Notes under the pieces: model-generated
Database searches by the model: none
What the model was told of the DNA's origin: nothing
The model's input: only the letters and a program-made list of their open reading frames with translations
In this document: positions 1-11,400 of the stretch, piece by piece
How positions within the stretch are numbered: position 1 is the stretch's first letter
Layout: each line of letters starts with the position of its first letter
Position numbers and translations under genes: made by a program
NCBI GenBank assembly: GCA_017591395.1
Contig: WEDG01005114.1
Span: 78,421-142,420, forward strand
From: Schistocephalus solidus
Taxonomy: Eukaryota > Platyhelminthes > Cestoda > Diphyllobothriidea > Diphyllobothriidae
Length of the DNA: 64,000 nt
Direction: 5' to 3'

Positions 1-1011
1 AAACTCTGTGCGTTTGTAAAAAGAACGTGGACCTTCGTTTGGACAAAGTTTCGGACAATATTTGGATCGGGATTGGTAGAATAGTCACGTGACCTATGCC
101 GTCCACTGTACAAGTAGGAGACTATTTCTTTTTGGTCGAACCGGAGGTCAATGCGTTTACAGGCATTTTTGCACGGAGTGGTATTTTATTGTTATCTGGC
201 TGCCCTCCATACCCAGTGTCATGAGCTTTCTCCAGAGAAATTACCTCTGGGCGTGTATAGTTTCTCCATTCCAGAACTTAAGATTTATCTCGACCAGTCT
301 GGATATCTTGGGGAGTTCTACCTTGAGCCTTCTCCATTTCTTTCTCTCTAAAAGGGGAAAAATCCGGTTGTAAAACCCATTTTTTGAGAGCTTCGAGGCA
401 AAGGTTTCCTGCTCAGCAATAGCTGTGCTTCTATCTCATTCTGAAGGACAACCTTCAGAGGTCTTAGTTGGCTGGACTACTAATTTGAGTCTCTTATTTG
501 ACCCATTCTGAAGGCCTTTAGAACGGTGGCCCTCTCATCTTCCTTTAAGAGACATTCAAGATAATTATGGAATATCTCCATGTCATCGTGTATTCTTGCT
601 TTTGGGGTGCCAGATGTAGATAACGCACAGTCTCCCTTTGACACAGAGAGGCGGTGAGTAAGCGGATTCACATAGACTCAACGCCAGTGGCAACTAATTA
701 ACTGAAGGGTGCGAGTTCACCGCGAAAATTTCAGTATCGAATCGCGCTGGTTTGCTATTAGGGAAATTTTCGTACAGTGACTGGAGGTAGGGGTCAGGAG
801 CATATCGATCTTTTCGGTTGGCGTTCTGCTCTAAGCTTGTAAAAATAATGATTGTGCCGATGCGGATTCAAAGCGTAATGACGAAAATCCGCAACTTTAT
901 CCAGTATATCGAAATGTTGAAGCGCATAAATTTCCCTGAGCGTGAAACATGCAAACCAAATTCGAAGATTGCGCTAGCCTTTTTGTCAGGCATCTCATGT
1001 TGTGCATAAAA
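1..1011. other. No gene recognised
   Basis: I see no protein family, RNA gene or clear repeat here. The open frames on both strands are short, lack splice context and carry no recognisable motif. The right edge is the (TAAA)n 3' tail of a minus-strand retroelement copy. Confidence 0.5.
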
Positions 1012-1806
1012 ATAAATAAATAAATAAATTGTATATTTAAGGCCCAGAGAGCCCCGTAATTTCAAACTTAGTATCGCGGTATAAATAAATACAAAGTGGA
1101 TAATTGCTGCACTATGTGAGCAGCCATATTAACAGCAGAAATTAACAATATGGTAGGCATATCCGATTCAGAACGATTTGCCATTTTTAAAACAATAGAC
1201 AACAATCGTTAACATAAACGGTGAACTAGAAAATAAGCAGTAAAAAAAACTCCTACGGTTAAATCGGACGCGGAGTTCAGCAAGCCGCCAATTTAAAAAA
1301 AATAGGAGAAAAAACTGCTTCACTTTAAAATTAATAGCTAGATGCAATGAGATAGTGCTGTGATGTTGCTGACAACGTATGAGGGTTCGGAACGCTCCTT
1401 GTCGTGTGAGAGATAATATAGCAGTCAGAGTTACTGTTTGTAACCACCAGTGGAGGTGAGAGAGGACGAACTCGTCGTGGACACCAGGGTCAAAACGAAG
1501 AGGGGACAGTAGAGGTCATGAGATCATCATCGAGATGCGACCTTGTTGACTGCATAGTCCACCAATCAAAGAGGCAAAACCATCAGAACCCGCCTTGATC
1601 CTCAACTGAACCTGGAGACCATCGTCAGGGTTGCAAAAGAAGAGGAAAATACCAAGGTTGTCAAGACTTGGCGATGCTAGTTTAAAAGGAGGGGGCAAAA
1701 AGTAAATGCAAAGATTGACTCTGCAGAGGATGATGGACATATAATAAGAGATTAATATAAGATTGACTCTGCAGAGGATGATGGACATATAATAAGAGAC
1801 CATTAA
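1012..1806 (-). mobile_element. CR1-A 3'-UTR/tail-only copy
   Basis: Read on the minus strand, this copy starts near 1806 and ends in a shared terminus at about 1013-1059: a GGGGCTCTCTGGGCC block, then a TTAAATATACAATTT block, then (ATTT)n. The same roughly 750-bp sequence forms the 3' UTR of the longer CR1-A copies at 36755-37510 (minus), 3690-4462 (plus) and 56310-57107 (plus). Here no reverse transcriptase lies upstream, so it is either a severely 5'-truncated copy or a non-autonomous derivative. A short conserved frame in the UTR (around 1516-1690) encodes a peptide with the motif NPDDGLQVQLRIKAGSD. It recurs in other copies but has no known function. Confidence 0.8.
1711..1802. repeat. 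48-bp tandem duplication
   Basis: A block beginning AAGATTGACTCTGCAGAGGA at 1711 is repeated from 1759. It lies at the 5' edge of the CR1-A tail copy and is absent from the matching part of the copy near 37455-37495, so it arose in this copy. Confidence 0.85.
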
Positions 1807-1839
1807 AATGACTGCACTTAGAATATTAAATGTGCTGCT

Positions 1840-1985
1840 ATCATGTTTGCAGATGCTATCAACGTCTTAAAAGCCTTCTTTCTGCTGATGTGGCAGAGAA
1901 AGTACAAGAAAACCTTGAGAATGTGACAGTCGGGTCCAGCAAGTGCCTTTTGACGTTTAATATACCGAAATATTTATTGTCATAA
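1840..1985 (+). pseudogene. Decayed reverse-transcriptase fragment
   Basis: A plus-strand trace resembles the CR1 palm region. A FADD-like motif (read FADAINVLK near 1848) is followed, after a frameshift, by EKVQENLENV and then KCLLTFN, which matches the usual WLLxFNxxKC segment of CR1 enzymes. It is short and frameshifted. Just downstream (about 2000-2035) is a minus-oriented motif that resembles the CR1-D 3' end. Assignment rests on motif order only. Confidence 0.4.
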
Positions 1986-2214
1986 GTCACTTAAAGTCAA
2001 TTTATTGAGGGAATAAGGCATTCATCCTTGTGTCCCCGTTTATATCCAACAATAAGAAGAATCAATGGTTACAGCAATAAATATGGGAAACGTAAATTCA
2101 TCAGTGTGTGCTAGCCAGGCGCAAACTACCACCGCAGACACAAACTTGATTATACATACCGTAGTTTCTCAGGAAATGAGTATTAAGTTTGTATTTAAAT
2201 GCCACAACAGTTTC

Positions 2215-4462
2215 GGCAAGGACCAACGCGTCAGGGCCTCATTTCCATTATTCAACCGGACTTCAGTGTGGACCAAATTCCTTTGGAAGACATCAATTAT
2301 TCTTCCTGTTTCAAGTCGGGATCGCGCTCGATCGGAAAGATTTATTGAGGCATTTACAAAACAGCGGCTCTAGAAAAACTGCTTGAAACAAATTAATCAA
2401 ATTGTGAAAATTTGTCTCGAAAATAAGCTTTTAAGCGACTCATAATATGGTTTTCTTCCATGAAAATCATGTGAAGTGTGTTATTTAGCTTTTCTTAATC
2501 TCGTCACTTCCCTTTGTTATGAGCAGCAGTCGGTGGTTGTGATCTACTTTGACCTCTGCAAAGCCCTTGACAAGGTACCGCACAGACGTCTTCAGATGAA
2601 TCTGGAATCCCTTGGCATCCAGCCTCCTCTCCTTGACTTCATTGATTCCTACTTGTCTAACCGCAGTCAGAAGGTCTAAGTAGGCAATAGCCACTCGACG
2701 CCTCAGTTGAGCACGATAGCCGTTTTTCAAGGCACGGTTTTTGGTTCCCTTTTCTTCATTCTGTACATAAACGAACTTTCAACTATACTCAAATTCACCA
2801 AATTTCGTTTACGCTGATTATCTCAAATGTATCTACTCATTTTCTGAAGACACCGCCAATAGTTGCGTTGCTAAAATCAACACTGATCTACTTATGCTCT
2901 CACGTTGGAGCTCTAGTTGGCAGATCGAATTTTCTCCATCCAAGAATAGTTTCATGTGTTTTGGTACCACCAAGCTTCCTGGACCCCAGTAATTTAAAAT
3001 AGTACAATTTTAGAACGATCAACCATAAGAAACTTAGGTCTAAGTTACATAAATAAGCTAGCAATATTGGCTCATGCAGATCGAATTTCTTCAATGGCTA
3101 CATAAAAACGTGATTTTATATCACATAATTTCTTCATTTCGGGAAATAAAGTTAAGACTGTACCGCGTGTTTGTTCTTCTCATCATAGAATCCTGCTGTC
3201 CCCTCGTTAGTATGATGAATGCTTCTGGGTGTTATGAGATTGACGATATTCAGAGAGTATTAACTCGAAGATTTTTTTTTCTCTAACTGGATCCAGTGTC
3301 TCTTATAACGATGGATATCAAGTAGCAAACATTACATTTCTGTGGGTTAGAAGACTCGAAGCCGGTCTCTGTTTCCTGTTTCCATTCAATTCTAGTTGCA
3401 ATCTCCCACGAATTAATGCTCTCACTCCGGTAGATTAACCTTATGTCACTCTTAATACCTCCATGATCAGTTCATCAACCCTTAACTCCACAACTTACCT
3501 TTCTCAGTTTTTGTACTCAAAAATGCTTTCATAGGGAATAATCTTCCACTCAAAATTATGTGTTCGTCTGCATTGGTGGTTTTCAAAACCCAATAACGTA
3601 AACATTTACCGACGGAAAAAATAAAGTCCTTATAGTCAGTTTCCTTCCAAAAGTCACAATTTTTGAATTTCTAAAAGGGTTCTCCTGGTATTTGAGGCAG
3701 TACCCTTGATAAATCATTGGTTTCTAAATATGTTTTCGTTATCATCTGCAGAGTCAATCTTCGCAGTCGCTTTTTCGTCTCCTCCTTTCCAATGATCATC
3801 GCCAACATTTGAAAAACTTGATACTTTCCTTCGTTTCAGAAACCCTGACGATAGTCTCCAGGATCTTTTGATGATCGTGGCGGGTTCTGCTGTTTTCAAC
3901 ACATTGTTGGTGGACTATGTGGTCAGCAATGTTTCACCTCGGTGATGATCTCGTGACCTCTACTTTTCCCTCTTCGTTTCGACCCTGTTGTCTACAGTGA
4001 GTTCCTCATAATTCACATCCCTGACAGTCATAAACAATAGCTTGGTTGACAAGGAGCGATGCGAACCCTCATACTTTGTCACCAACATCACAGTACTATC
4101 CCATTGCATCATACCAATCCCGGCAGCTCTAGCTATTATTTTTTTAGAAAAGCAGGTTTTTTCAACAAGTTTCTCTTTTTCAATTGGTGGCTCGCCCATC
4201 TACGCCCCTGATTTAACCGAAGGAGTTTTTTCACTGCTCCTTTCCTTGTTCACCGTATATTCCAAAGATTTTTGACTATTATTTTAAAAATAGCGAATCG
4301 TTCTGAATCGGAAATGCCTGCCATAATAATCATTTCTGCTGTTCATATAGCTGTTCACATAGTGTAGCGATTATCCAATTTGTATTTGTTTACACTGCGA
4401 TACTTAGTTTGAATGATGGGGCCACGTGGACCTTAAATATACAATTTATTTATTTATCTGTA
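2215..4462 (+). mobile_element. CR1-A copy: broken RT plus complete 3' UTR
   Basis: This plus-strand, 5'-truncated CR1-A copy parallels the better copy at 36755-40997. The RT begins near 2270 with a TSIILPV segment. Fingers/palm sequence at 2476-2679 contains VVVIYFDLCKALDKVPH, where the family normally has DLSKAFDKVPH. Decayed thumb sequence continues to about 3600 (motifs RRLEAG and VLTRRFFFL in different frames). The 3' UTR starts near 3665 with a stretch matching the reverse complement of 37508-37550, and ends near 4462 in the shared ATTT tail. Multiple stops and frameshifts make the enzyme non-functional. It lies upstream of the PTPA gene in the same orientation. Confidence 0.8.
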
Positions 4463-4479
4463 GTTTATAGGGATGACTC

Positions 4480-4870
4480 CACAGGTAGCCGTCACGGCCA
4501 ATTCTAAGAAGTCATAAAACTATAGAGCCCACTCAAGGACCCTGAAAATCCACAGGGTTTGAATGAGTTTACAACGTAATTGCTGGTTATCAAAAGGAAA
4601 TAAATCAAGTTCTTTAAGTCTGGCACCGTAAGGCCAGATTCTTGGCCATCGAGTACCCATCACCGGTACTCGTTCCAGTTGTAGATAGTACTTCTTAAAC
4701 CACAGGTGCTAAGTCTGGACGGCATACTCCAAGTGAAAACGATAGACCACTCGTATTTTTTTCTTCACATTTCCTTTTAAACATGGGCAAATCCTCGTCG
4801 CATCTCAAATAAACCTGTTGCACGGTATGCTTGGAATCTGGTCAGAGATGATTCCTAAAACCTCAGTTGT
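4480..4870 (-). pseudogene. Decayed CR1 RT C-terminal segment
   Basis: On the minus strand, codons around 4670-4735 read like LEYAVQ..HLWFKKYYLQLERV, followed by a segment like LKELDLFPFDNQQLR. This is the hallmark order of the CR1 thumb/C-terminal region (compare CR1-D: LEFAIHAW, then LSNLDLFPLDYRQLRGDL). Frameshifts interrupt it. It ends about 100 bp before the first recognised PTPA exon. Confidence 0.6.
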
Positions 4871-4984
4871 TTATGAATGGCATTAAACTAAAGGAAATTG
4901 ACATGGGTGTAAAGAAAGCTTCCAACGTTCTATTGGTTGGAGAGAAGTTGAAATGATTGACTCAATAACACAAATGTATTTTAC

Positions 4985-7900
4985 TTGGCTGAAAAGAAGG
5001 CGGGCAGAACTAATAAATCATTTTTGGCCAACGCAATGGGTCTGCAAAAAATGATAAATTCCGTTATGGACTTGACTCGGTGGAAAAAGTCACTAGCCTA
5101 TGTGGAACTAATGGACTTCATTGGAACTGTAAATAGCGCAGTTGTATCCACCTCTATTTCCGAAAACCAAAATCACTCAGAAGTATTCTACTGTTGATTC
5201 AATTGACACAATATAGAATATTTCCAAAGTGAGCTTGCTAATGTCAAAGCTTAAAAATCACGTGGATGAAGTTTCTTTGGACCAGGACACTCAACGGTTT
5301 GGCAACAAGGCCTTTCGTACTTGGTTCCACTGGTTGTCAGAAAATGCTGGGGCCTTCTGCTCTGAAATGCTGATCGGTCTAGAAATTTCGGGTTTGAAGT
5401 TTTAATTTTTATTTTTAACTATGTATTTTGTTAAAAATGAGCAAGAGTTTTCGTTTTGAACTCTCCGCCGATACATCCGCATAATATTCAGCTACATTCC
5501 TCGGCATGTTTTCGAAGTTGGATCGCCGGATAACTGGTTGCGGCCGAGTTGCCTCTTACAGTAGCGCCAAAGTTACATTGACTGCGGAACAGTGTGACTA
5601 ATCTGAACGCCTTAGATTTCGCAGTTAGACGCGCAAACACATACCGGCTGCGCGTGCCTATTCAACGGGCTTAGTTGAACAGTTTTCTGTACAGCTTCCT
5701 GGGCTACGTCGCTCTTGGCATGATGAATCCCTCCCACCAAAGCTCTATCGCGTCCGAGTGCATTGTTACTTACGCTGCAATCGGTTCAGTTTGAATCCCC
5801 CAGGTGTGCGTTTTTCCTTGCAATTAGTTCTCTGCAATATAGCAAACCCTACGTGCACACATAGATTGCGCGTTGTTATATATTTAACCTCTCCGGCGGC
5901 GTGATAAGCTCGGTGTGTATCGGTTTACATGCGCCGGCGTCTCATGATCGGAATTGGGGATTTGCCGGGTCTAGTAGACTGGTAAATATTTTGGCTCCCG
6001 GTGCCACCAGGCAAATATGAAGACATATATTTACACTCCCAGTGGGCTTCCTTTTTTCTACTTGAGCAATAACTGCCGTCTCAATCACTCGAAAAGCACC
6101 GGCTCTATATCGTTCTGGCATTACCAAAAAGCGATCGCGCCTATGCTATCAAGGCAGACCAAAATGGAACTTCTATGTAAAGCATTACTTTATGTAAATG
6201 GGACGAAATTAAGAGTCTGAATGAAAAGCACTGGCTCTTTATCGTTCTGGTATTACGAAAAAGCGATCGCGCCTATGCTATCAAGGCAGACCAAAATGGA
6301 ACTTCTATGTAAAGCATTACTTTATGTAAATGGGAGGAAATTAATAGTCTGACTGAATTGGGCACTGCAATTCCGTTCATCTAATTACCTAAACATTGCC
6401 GACTTTAAATCTCAGTTTGAGGTGATATTTATTTCCCTTACTCTGATAGTCTAGTCATCTGTCGAAATTGCACACGAGAGCCATACCCTGACTTTTCGGT
6501 AATAAGTTTCCAGCTTACAAACTGAGTACCGATCTGTACTTGTATTGATGACGTTACATCGGTAGTGTGAAGCCCGTCGAGGGTTATTTAATCCGACTCA
6601 TGCCACGCCGCGCCTTGTCGCGTTTACCTATCTTGCTTTTCTGGTGACTAATGCACAGAGTAATTTCCTTTTCCCTTCAATACCTTTCTTCTATCGGTCC
6701 ATGTTACTTCCCCAACTCCACGAGCTAGCATTTTTGCTGAGTATCCAGCTCCACATGACCACACACGAATTCGCTTGATCATATTGGTGACGTTACAGTG
6801 GCAGTGCGAAGCCCATCGAGGGTTGTTTAATCCGACTTATGGCACGCTGCGCCTTGTCGCGCTTACCTATCTTGCTTTTCTAACTGCGAATACGGAAAAT
6901 TTATATGAAACACTTGGTTGGGACACTAACAATTAAGTGCCGAGTTTGACGTTTGGTGACATCGTTTGTGACTCAGGCTAGCTACGACACCCAAGTCTTA
7001 AGTGAACGTGGAAGAAACTAGCCATGAACACAAAAAAGCAATCGAGAGGCGCTTTGTGAATGCGGGTCCACCACCGACTGAGAACGAGCTTTCAAGACTT
7101 GATTAGCTCGCAGAGCTAAAACGGCTGAACCGAACAGGGTAAGTCGAGTTAAATTTTGTCATTTAGTTTTCGGAAGACAGGCCTCCTTCATGCGAAATAA
7201 ATTGTCTTCATTTTCTTCGGTTCAGAAAGTGACAAACAGGAAATCGCCACTTATCTTACTGAATCCGTTGGGAACGCTACTCGCATCGACTACGGTACAG
7301 GACATGAACTGGCCTTCATTGCGTTCGTTCTATGCCTGTTCAAAACCAAGTTTCTGCAAGTTCCGGAACCTCGACCGACGCCAAAACAAACGAACAGTAA
7401 TGATGCACTTGACGATATTTCAGCTGTGGCTCTGGTTTTGATGCCCGCGTACCTGAAGTTAGTTCGCCGCCTTCAAACTTACTTCCGGATGGAACCCGCA
7501 GGTTCACACGGTGTGTGGAGCCTCGATGACTTCCAGTTCGTTCCTTACATCTGGGGCAGTAGCCAACTGATCGGTACGTTTATTTTTCTCGCATAACTTA
7601 ACCTTCGAACATATTTTAAGGCGTAGGCTTGTACGAACCAAAAGCGATATCTAGTCGTGAAGTGGCCGCGAAGGAACGTGACGCGAATTTACTTTTCTCC
7701 TGCACCGATTACATTTTTCAAGTTTGGAATCTCTTTCACTTAATGTTAGCCTTCCAACTAGGTTAAATCTGGTCCCTTTGCCGAACACTCAAGCACTCTA
7801 CAAAGCATAAGCGAAATACCACATTGGGAAAAGGTCAACTCGGGGATGCTAAAAATGTACAAAGGAGAGGTACGTCGGAAAAGCTGAAATACAACTTAAC

Positions 7901-8131
7901 CTTCTTATTGCAAAAAGTCAGAATAGTTTTATATGATAGGTAATGGACAAGTTCCCTATCATCCAACATTTCCTTTTCGGCAATTTGCTCAAAATCGATC
8001 CGGCTCCACCGAGACCATTTGGGTCATCAACCAGAAACCGGATGCCGCCACCCTCACTCAACTCAGAGAGTGGACTGTTTAGGAAACCAGTATCTCCACC
8101 GTCGTCGATTCCTTCTTCTGGCGATCCGTAG
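4985..8131 (+). CDS. PTPA: PP2A phosphatase activator PTPA (six exons recognised)
   Basis: This host gene encodes the serine/threonine-protein phosphatase 2A activator, a cytosolic/nuclear peptidyl-prolyl isomerase-like protein that helps assemble active PP2A. Exons: about 4985-5182 (5' limit uncertain), 5217-5391, 7226-7573, 7621-7721, 7762-7869 and 7940-8131 (stop 8129-8131). All introns are GT-AG and phases match throughout (0,1,1,0,0). Intron lengths are 34, 1834, 47, 40 and 70 bp. Family motifs appear in order: MDLTRWKKSLAY, QRFGNKAFRTWF, NATRIDYGTGHEL, MEPAGSHGVW, DFQFVPYIWGSSQLI, SGPFAEHSSTL, then HWEKVN and KFPIIQHFLFG. The sum is about 370 residues, normal for the family. No in-frame ATG occurs between 4961 and 5033, so the true start is either ATG 5034 or in an unseen upstream exon joined near 4996-5008. 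The C-terminal 40 residues are Pro/Ser-rich. Confidence 0.93.
6091..6354. repeat. 132-bp tandem duplication
   Basis: The block beginning GAAAAGCACCGGCTCT at 6091 is repeated from 6223 with a handful of substitutions. The two copies are adjacent and head to tail. This is inside the long PTPA intron. Confidence 0.9.
6545..6885. repeat. Pair of about 100-bp direct repeats
   Basis: Segments at about 6545-6645 and 6784-6885 share CGTCGAGGGTT/CATCGAGGGTT, then TTTAATCCGACT, then CCTATCTTGCTTTTCT, at roughly 88-90 percent identity by eye and 239 bp apart. This is an intron repeat of unknown class. Confidence 0.75.
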
Positions 8132-8189
8132 TACTCGCGTGCGCAAGGGTTGGAATTGATTTTAGATTATCACAACACCGTTTTCAGAA

Positions 8190-8195
8190 AATAAA
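8190..8195 (+). terminator. Poly(A) signal of PTPA
   Basis: A canonical AATAAA lies 59 bp after the PTPA stop codon. No other plus-strand AATAAA is closer to the stop. Confidence 0.7.
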
Positions 8196-8215
8196 GCCCA
8201 TTTTTAATTTATCGC

Positions 8216-8221
8216 TTTATT
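8216..8221 (-). terminator. Poly(A) signal of the minus-strand gene
   Basis: TTTATT on the plus strand reads AATAAA on the minus strand, about 196 bp downstream of the stop codon at 8417-8419. It faces the PTPA signal with only 20 bp between the hexamers, so the two transcripts probably overlap at their 3' ends. Confidence 0.65.
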
Positions 8222-8416
8222 GTGATATTTTAATAGTCAGGATAGAAGCATGCCGGAGCAATCGAAATGTTATCTGACGTGGAAAATAATTACATTGAAC
8301 TCCAGATAGACTAGGAAAAAAGTAGAAAACGCGGGCGTTAGAGGAAAACCTTAGTACTCGTAGCAACGGCGAAGCTTTCCGCATATGTTTCAGGCAAATT
8401 CGTTCAATTCACGAAA

Positions 8417-11400
8417 CTAACTGATGGGCCGGCCAGACACCGAATTTTCGGTGGTTAGCGACATTGAGGACATTCCGGACTGGTGAAGGAGGGCGACTTT
8501 GCGATTTCTTCGACATGCACCACAGAAGGGCAACAGTTCGAGCCCATCAGGTGTGATCTCGGTATCGCCATAGTTACCGCTGCCACCGGAGGCTCGGGAA
8601 TCAAAGAAATTTATAGAGCGGAAGATCTCTGCCACTGATGTCCGTTCGTTTCTGCTTTGAATAAGGCAGTCAAAGTGCATCGCCCTTACACAGCCAGGCG
8701 TGGCGCACTGCAAAGAATGGAGAAAAAGACTAGAAAGCCTACTTGAAAGAAAAAAAGCGACTTCAAAAGGCGTGGTTTTCCTATAGATTAGATGTTCGGG
8801 GCAGACCGTAGTTTTTCGAAACGTTTGAAAATTCTGGAGGTATATAGGGTGCATATGATAGAGATCTCCTTGCTGGAGAAGCATCCGGCGTACTTATGGT
8901 TCCTAGATCTCGAAGAGAATCGAGACTGTTTGGAGAGGCAACGATGGCTTGCGCTGAATCAGTTACGTTCACTTCTCAAAAAACTACCCAAGCGACGAAC
9001 GTAAGTTGAGATGAATAGAGAATGAGTCCGGTTGGCATAAAACTCCCTCAGTCCGTGTAACTTACGTTGTAGCCAATTAACGCACATGAAGAACTCTAAT
9101 CACTTAATGATCGCACCGGTGGGAGTTTTCGAACTATTACAGTGCCGCCATCCCAAGGACTCGGTTGTAAAGCTCTTAAACCATGACTTTTAGGATATCA
9201 TGATTTTTCAAAAAGCGTCAGACCTCCACATCGTTTGGAGATAAGTGCGGGCGCGATGGCCAACCATTCAGAAAATGAGCCGGAAAACACTTAAGACTAA
9301 TTGAGCGACCTCACTCCTCTGCGGCGTTATATTATGCAGGCCATATCTTGACGTCAGAAGGGCAATAGCGTCAGCATAGTTGGAGTCAGTTAGCTGGAGT
9401 CCGTGTGCAGATTTGACATCATGTCAACCTTATAGGGTACACGGCGTAAACAGGATGGGCGACAGAACACAACCTTGTCAAACATTAGGCTGAACGTGAG
9501 AGATTGATCAGAACTCCAGCAGTGGTGAGGCGATAGTGGGCTACAACAATGGTTAATTCTGCTCGCATACCGTCTAACTCAAATACTCGTTCTACGAACT
9601 TATGAGGATGGGAATTGAACGCAGCTGCGAAATTAACGAAACAGGCTGGTGCTTTGCAATATTTTGTAAGGCGTTCGCGTGCCAGACCTCAGTCCTGGTA
9701 GCCCTGTCGTCGCTGGTTTGCGAATGGGCATTCATAAAACCCAACAGCTTACATACCGTGAATCTAACCTTCCTGAAAGCCTGTCGGGTATATACCGGAG
9801 AGTCAGCAGCGAAGCTAACGGGGAACCCAATCTTCCCGTCCTACGTAGTGACTAGAAGCGACCTACATACTCCGGTGTGTCTTCATTTCAATCAAATACT
9901 AGCAGGAAAAGTGAGTATGAACTGCTCTTGAATTTCACAGTGTTATAACCTCGCAGGCACAGAAATATGCCTAAAAATTTGAACTGTGGGGTTTACTGCT
10001 ACGGGCTCTAGCAGAAAACGCGAACGTTAAATGTAGGCATTTTCAGAGGATGGCTTCCTGTAGGGGGACTTGGGAAAAACGTGTTCAGTTCAGTTTTATT
10101 AAGGGAAAGTTAGGCGACGCCTCTGAACTCCCTATTGATTTCTATGATATTTGAACTTTTAAAAAAAGGTCGACACATAAAGGACGTTGAACAAAGGGTT
10201 ATCTCCCTATCACTCTACATGGCATCGGACGAAAAAATATTAAATAACATTACTCAAAAATAGGGAGTAATAAATTCGATAACGCGTGCATTTTTAATGG
10301 GGATAGGTTAAAGGAACTGTGTTAGTTTATGATGTCGTGGTAGTACATATGGCTGTACTGCTCAAACTTCCGCTTAAAAGTGTCAACGGATGGGGACATG
10401 ATGATGCCCGCAGGCAGAGCATTCCAGGCCTTAATCACTCTCTTAGAGAAGAACCTTCTTGCGTCCAGTCTTGCGCCAGTTACACGTAGTTTGATAGGAT
10501 GTCCTCTCAAAGTAGTGGTAGTGGCCAGCTCAAAGAAGTCGCAGGATGCAAGGCCACAATCCTGACCCCGCAACATGCGAAAGGCTTGTATTAGGTCGCC
10601 GCGTAGCTGTCTATAGTCCAGAGGAAATAGATCAAGATTGGACAATCGTGTCTCGTAAGGCAGGTAGCTTTGACCTTGAACAAGCTTGGTGGCACATCGT
10701 TGGACCTTCTCAAAGGTGTTGTGGTCTTTGACAGACCACGTTCTCCAGGCATGTATGGCGAATTCCAATCGCGGTCGCACGAACATCCCGAAGACCTTAT
10801 TAAAGCACCCTTTGTCAAACTTTGAAAATGCCCGCTTAATTAGATGGAAGCTTGACATGGCGGATTACGCTACTTTTGGGTAATGGAACGATGACTTCAG
10901 TGAGGGCGTGATCCATCCTCCTAGATCTTTCTGAGCCTCTACCTCCGGTAGCGGTGTGTCGTCCAGATAGTAAATTCTCTGGTGCCTGGAGCTGGTTCTG
11001 CCGAATCGCAGAATATTGCACTTGGTAGCATTGAATTGGAGGAGCCAGTTGTGCGACCATTCCTCGAGTCGATGCAAGTTCGCCTGTATATTTTCTTCAT
11101 CAGCTGCGTTGTGGATGACCTTCCAAAGCTTTATATCGTCAGCAAACATGGCGGTGTCACAGTCCAAGCCAGTTACGCTGTTATCAATGTATATAAGGAA
11201 GAGAATAGGGCCAAGGACGGAGCCCTGAGGAACGCCACTCACAACCGCCACCTCCACCGATTGTTGATTGCCAAGACGGACAATCTGAGATCGCCCAATC
11301 AAGAAGTTTTCGATCCACTTCAAAAGCTTGCCCCTTACCCCAATACGGTTGAGTTTGTATAGGAGACGTTGGTGAGGCACGCTATTAAAGGCCTTGTTGA

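Larger units (their letters stand above)
5392..7225 (+). other. Long PTPA intron with local repeats
   Basis: This intron is much longer than its four neighbours. Apart from the two duplicated segments listed separately I see no element here. A stretch at 7020-7140 looks codon-like but has an in-frame stop, and its phase does not fit the flanking exons. Confidence 0.7.

Noticed and set aside
6481..6550. TTCGGTAATAAG encoding FGNK, considered as the PTPA FGNKAFR exon.
   Set aside because: It is preceded by a stop with no acceptor; the true QRFGNKAFRTWF exon is at 5217-5391.
7020..7140. A codon-like stretch (EHKKAIERRFVNAG, TENELSRL, AELKRLNRT) ending in a good CAGG|GTAAGT donor, considered as an extra PTPA exon.
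   Set aside because: It has an in-frame TAG, ends in phase 2 while the next exon needs phase 1, and PTPA is complete without it.
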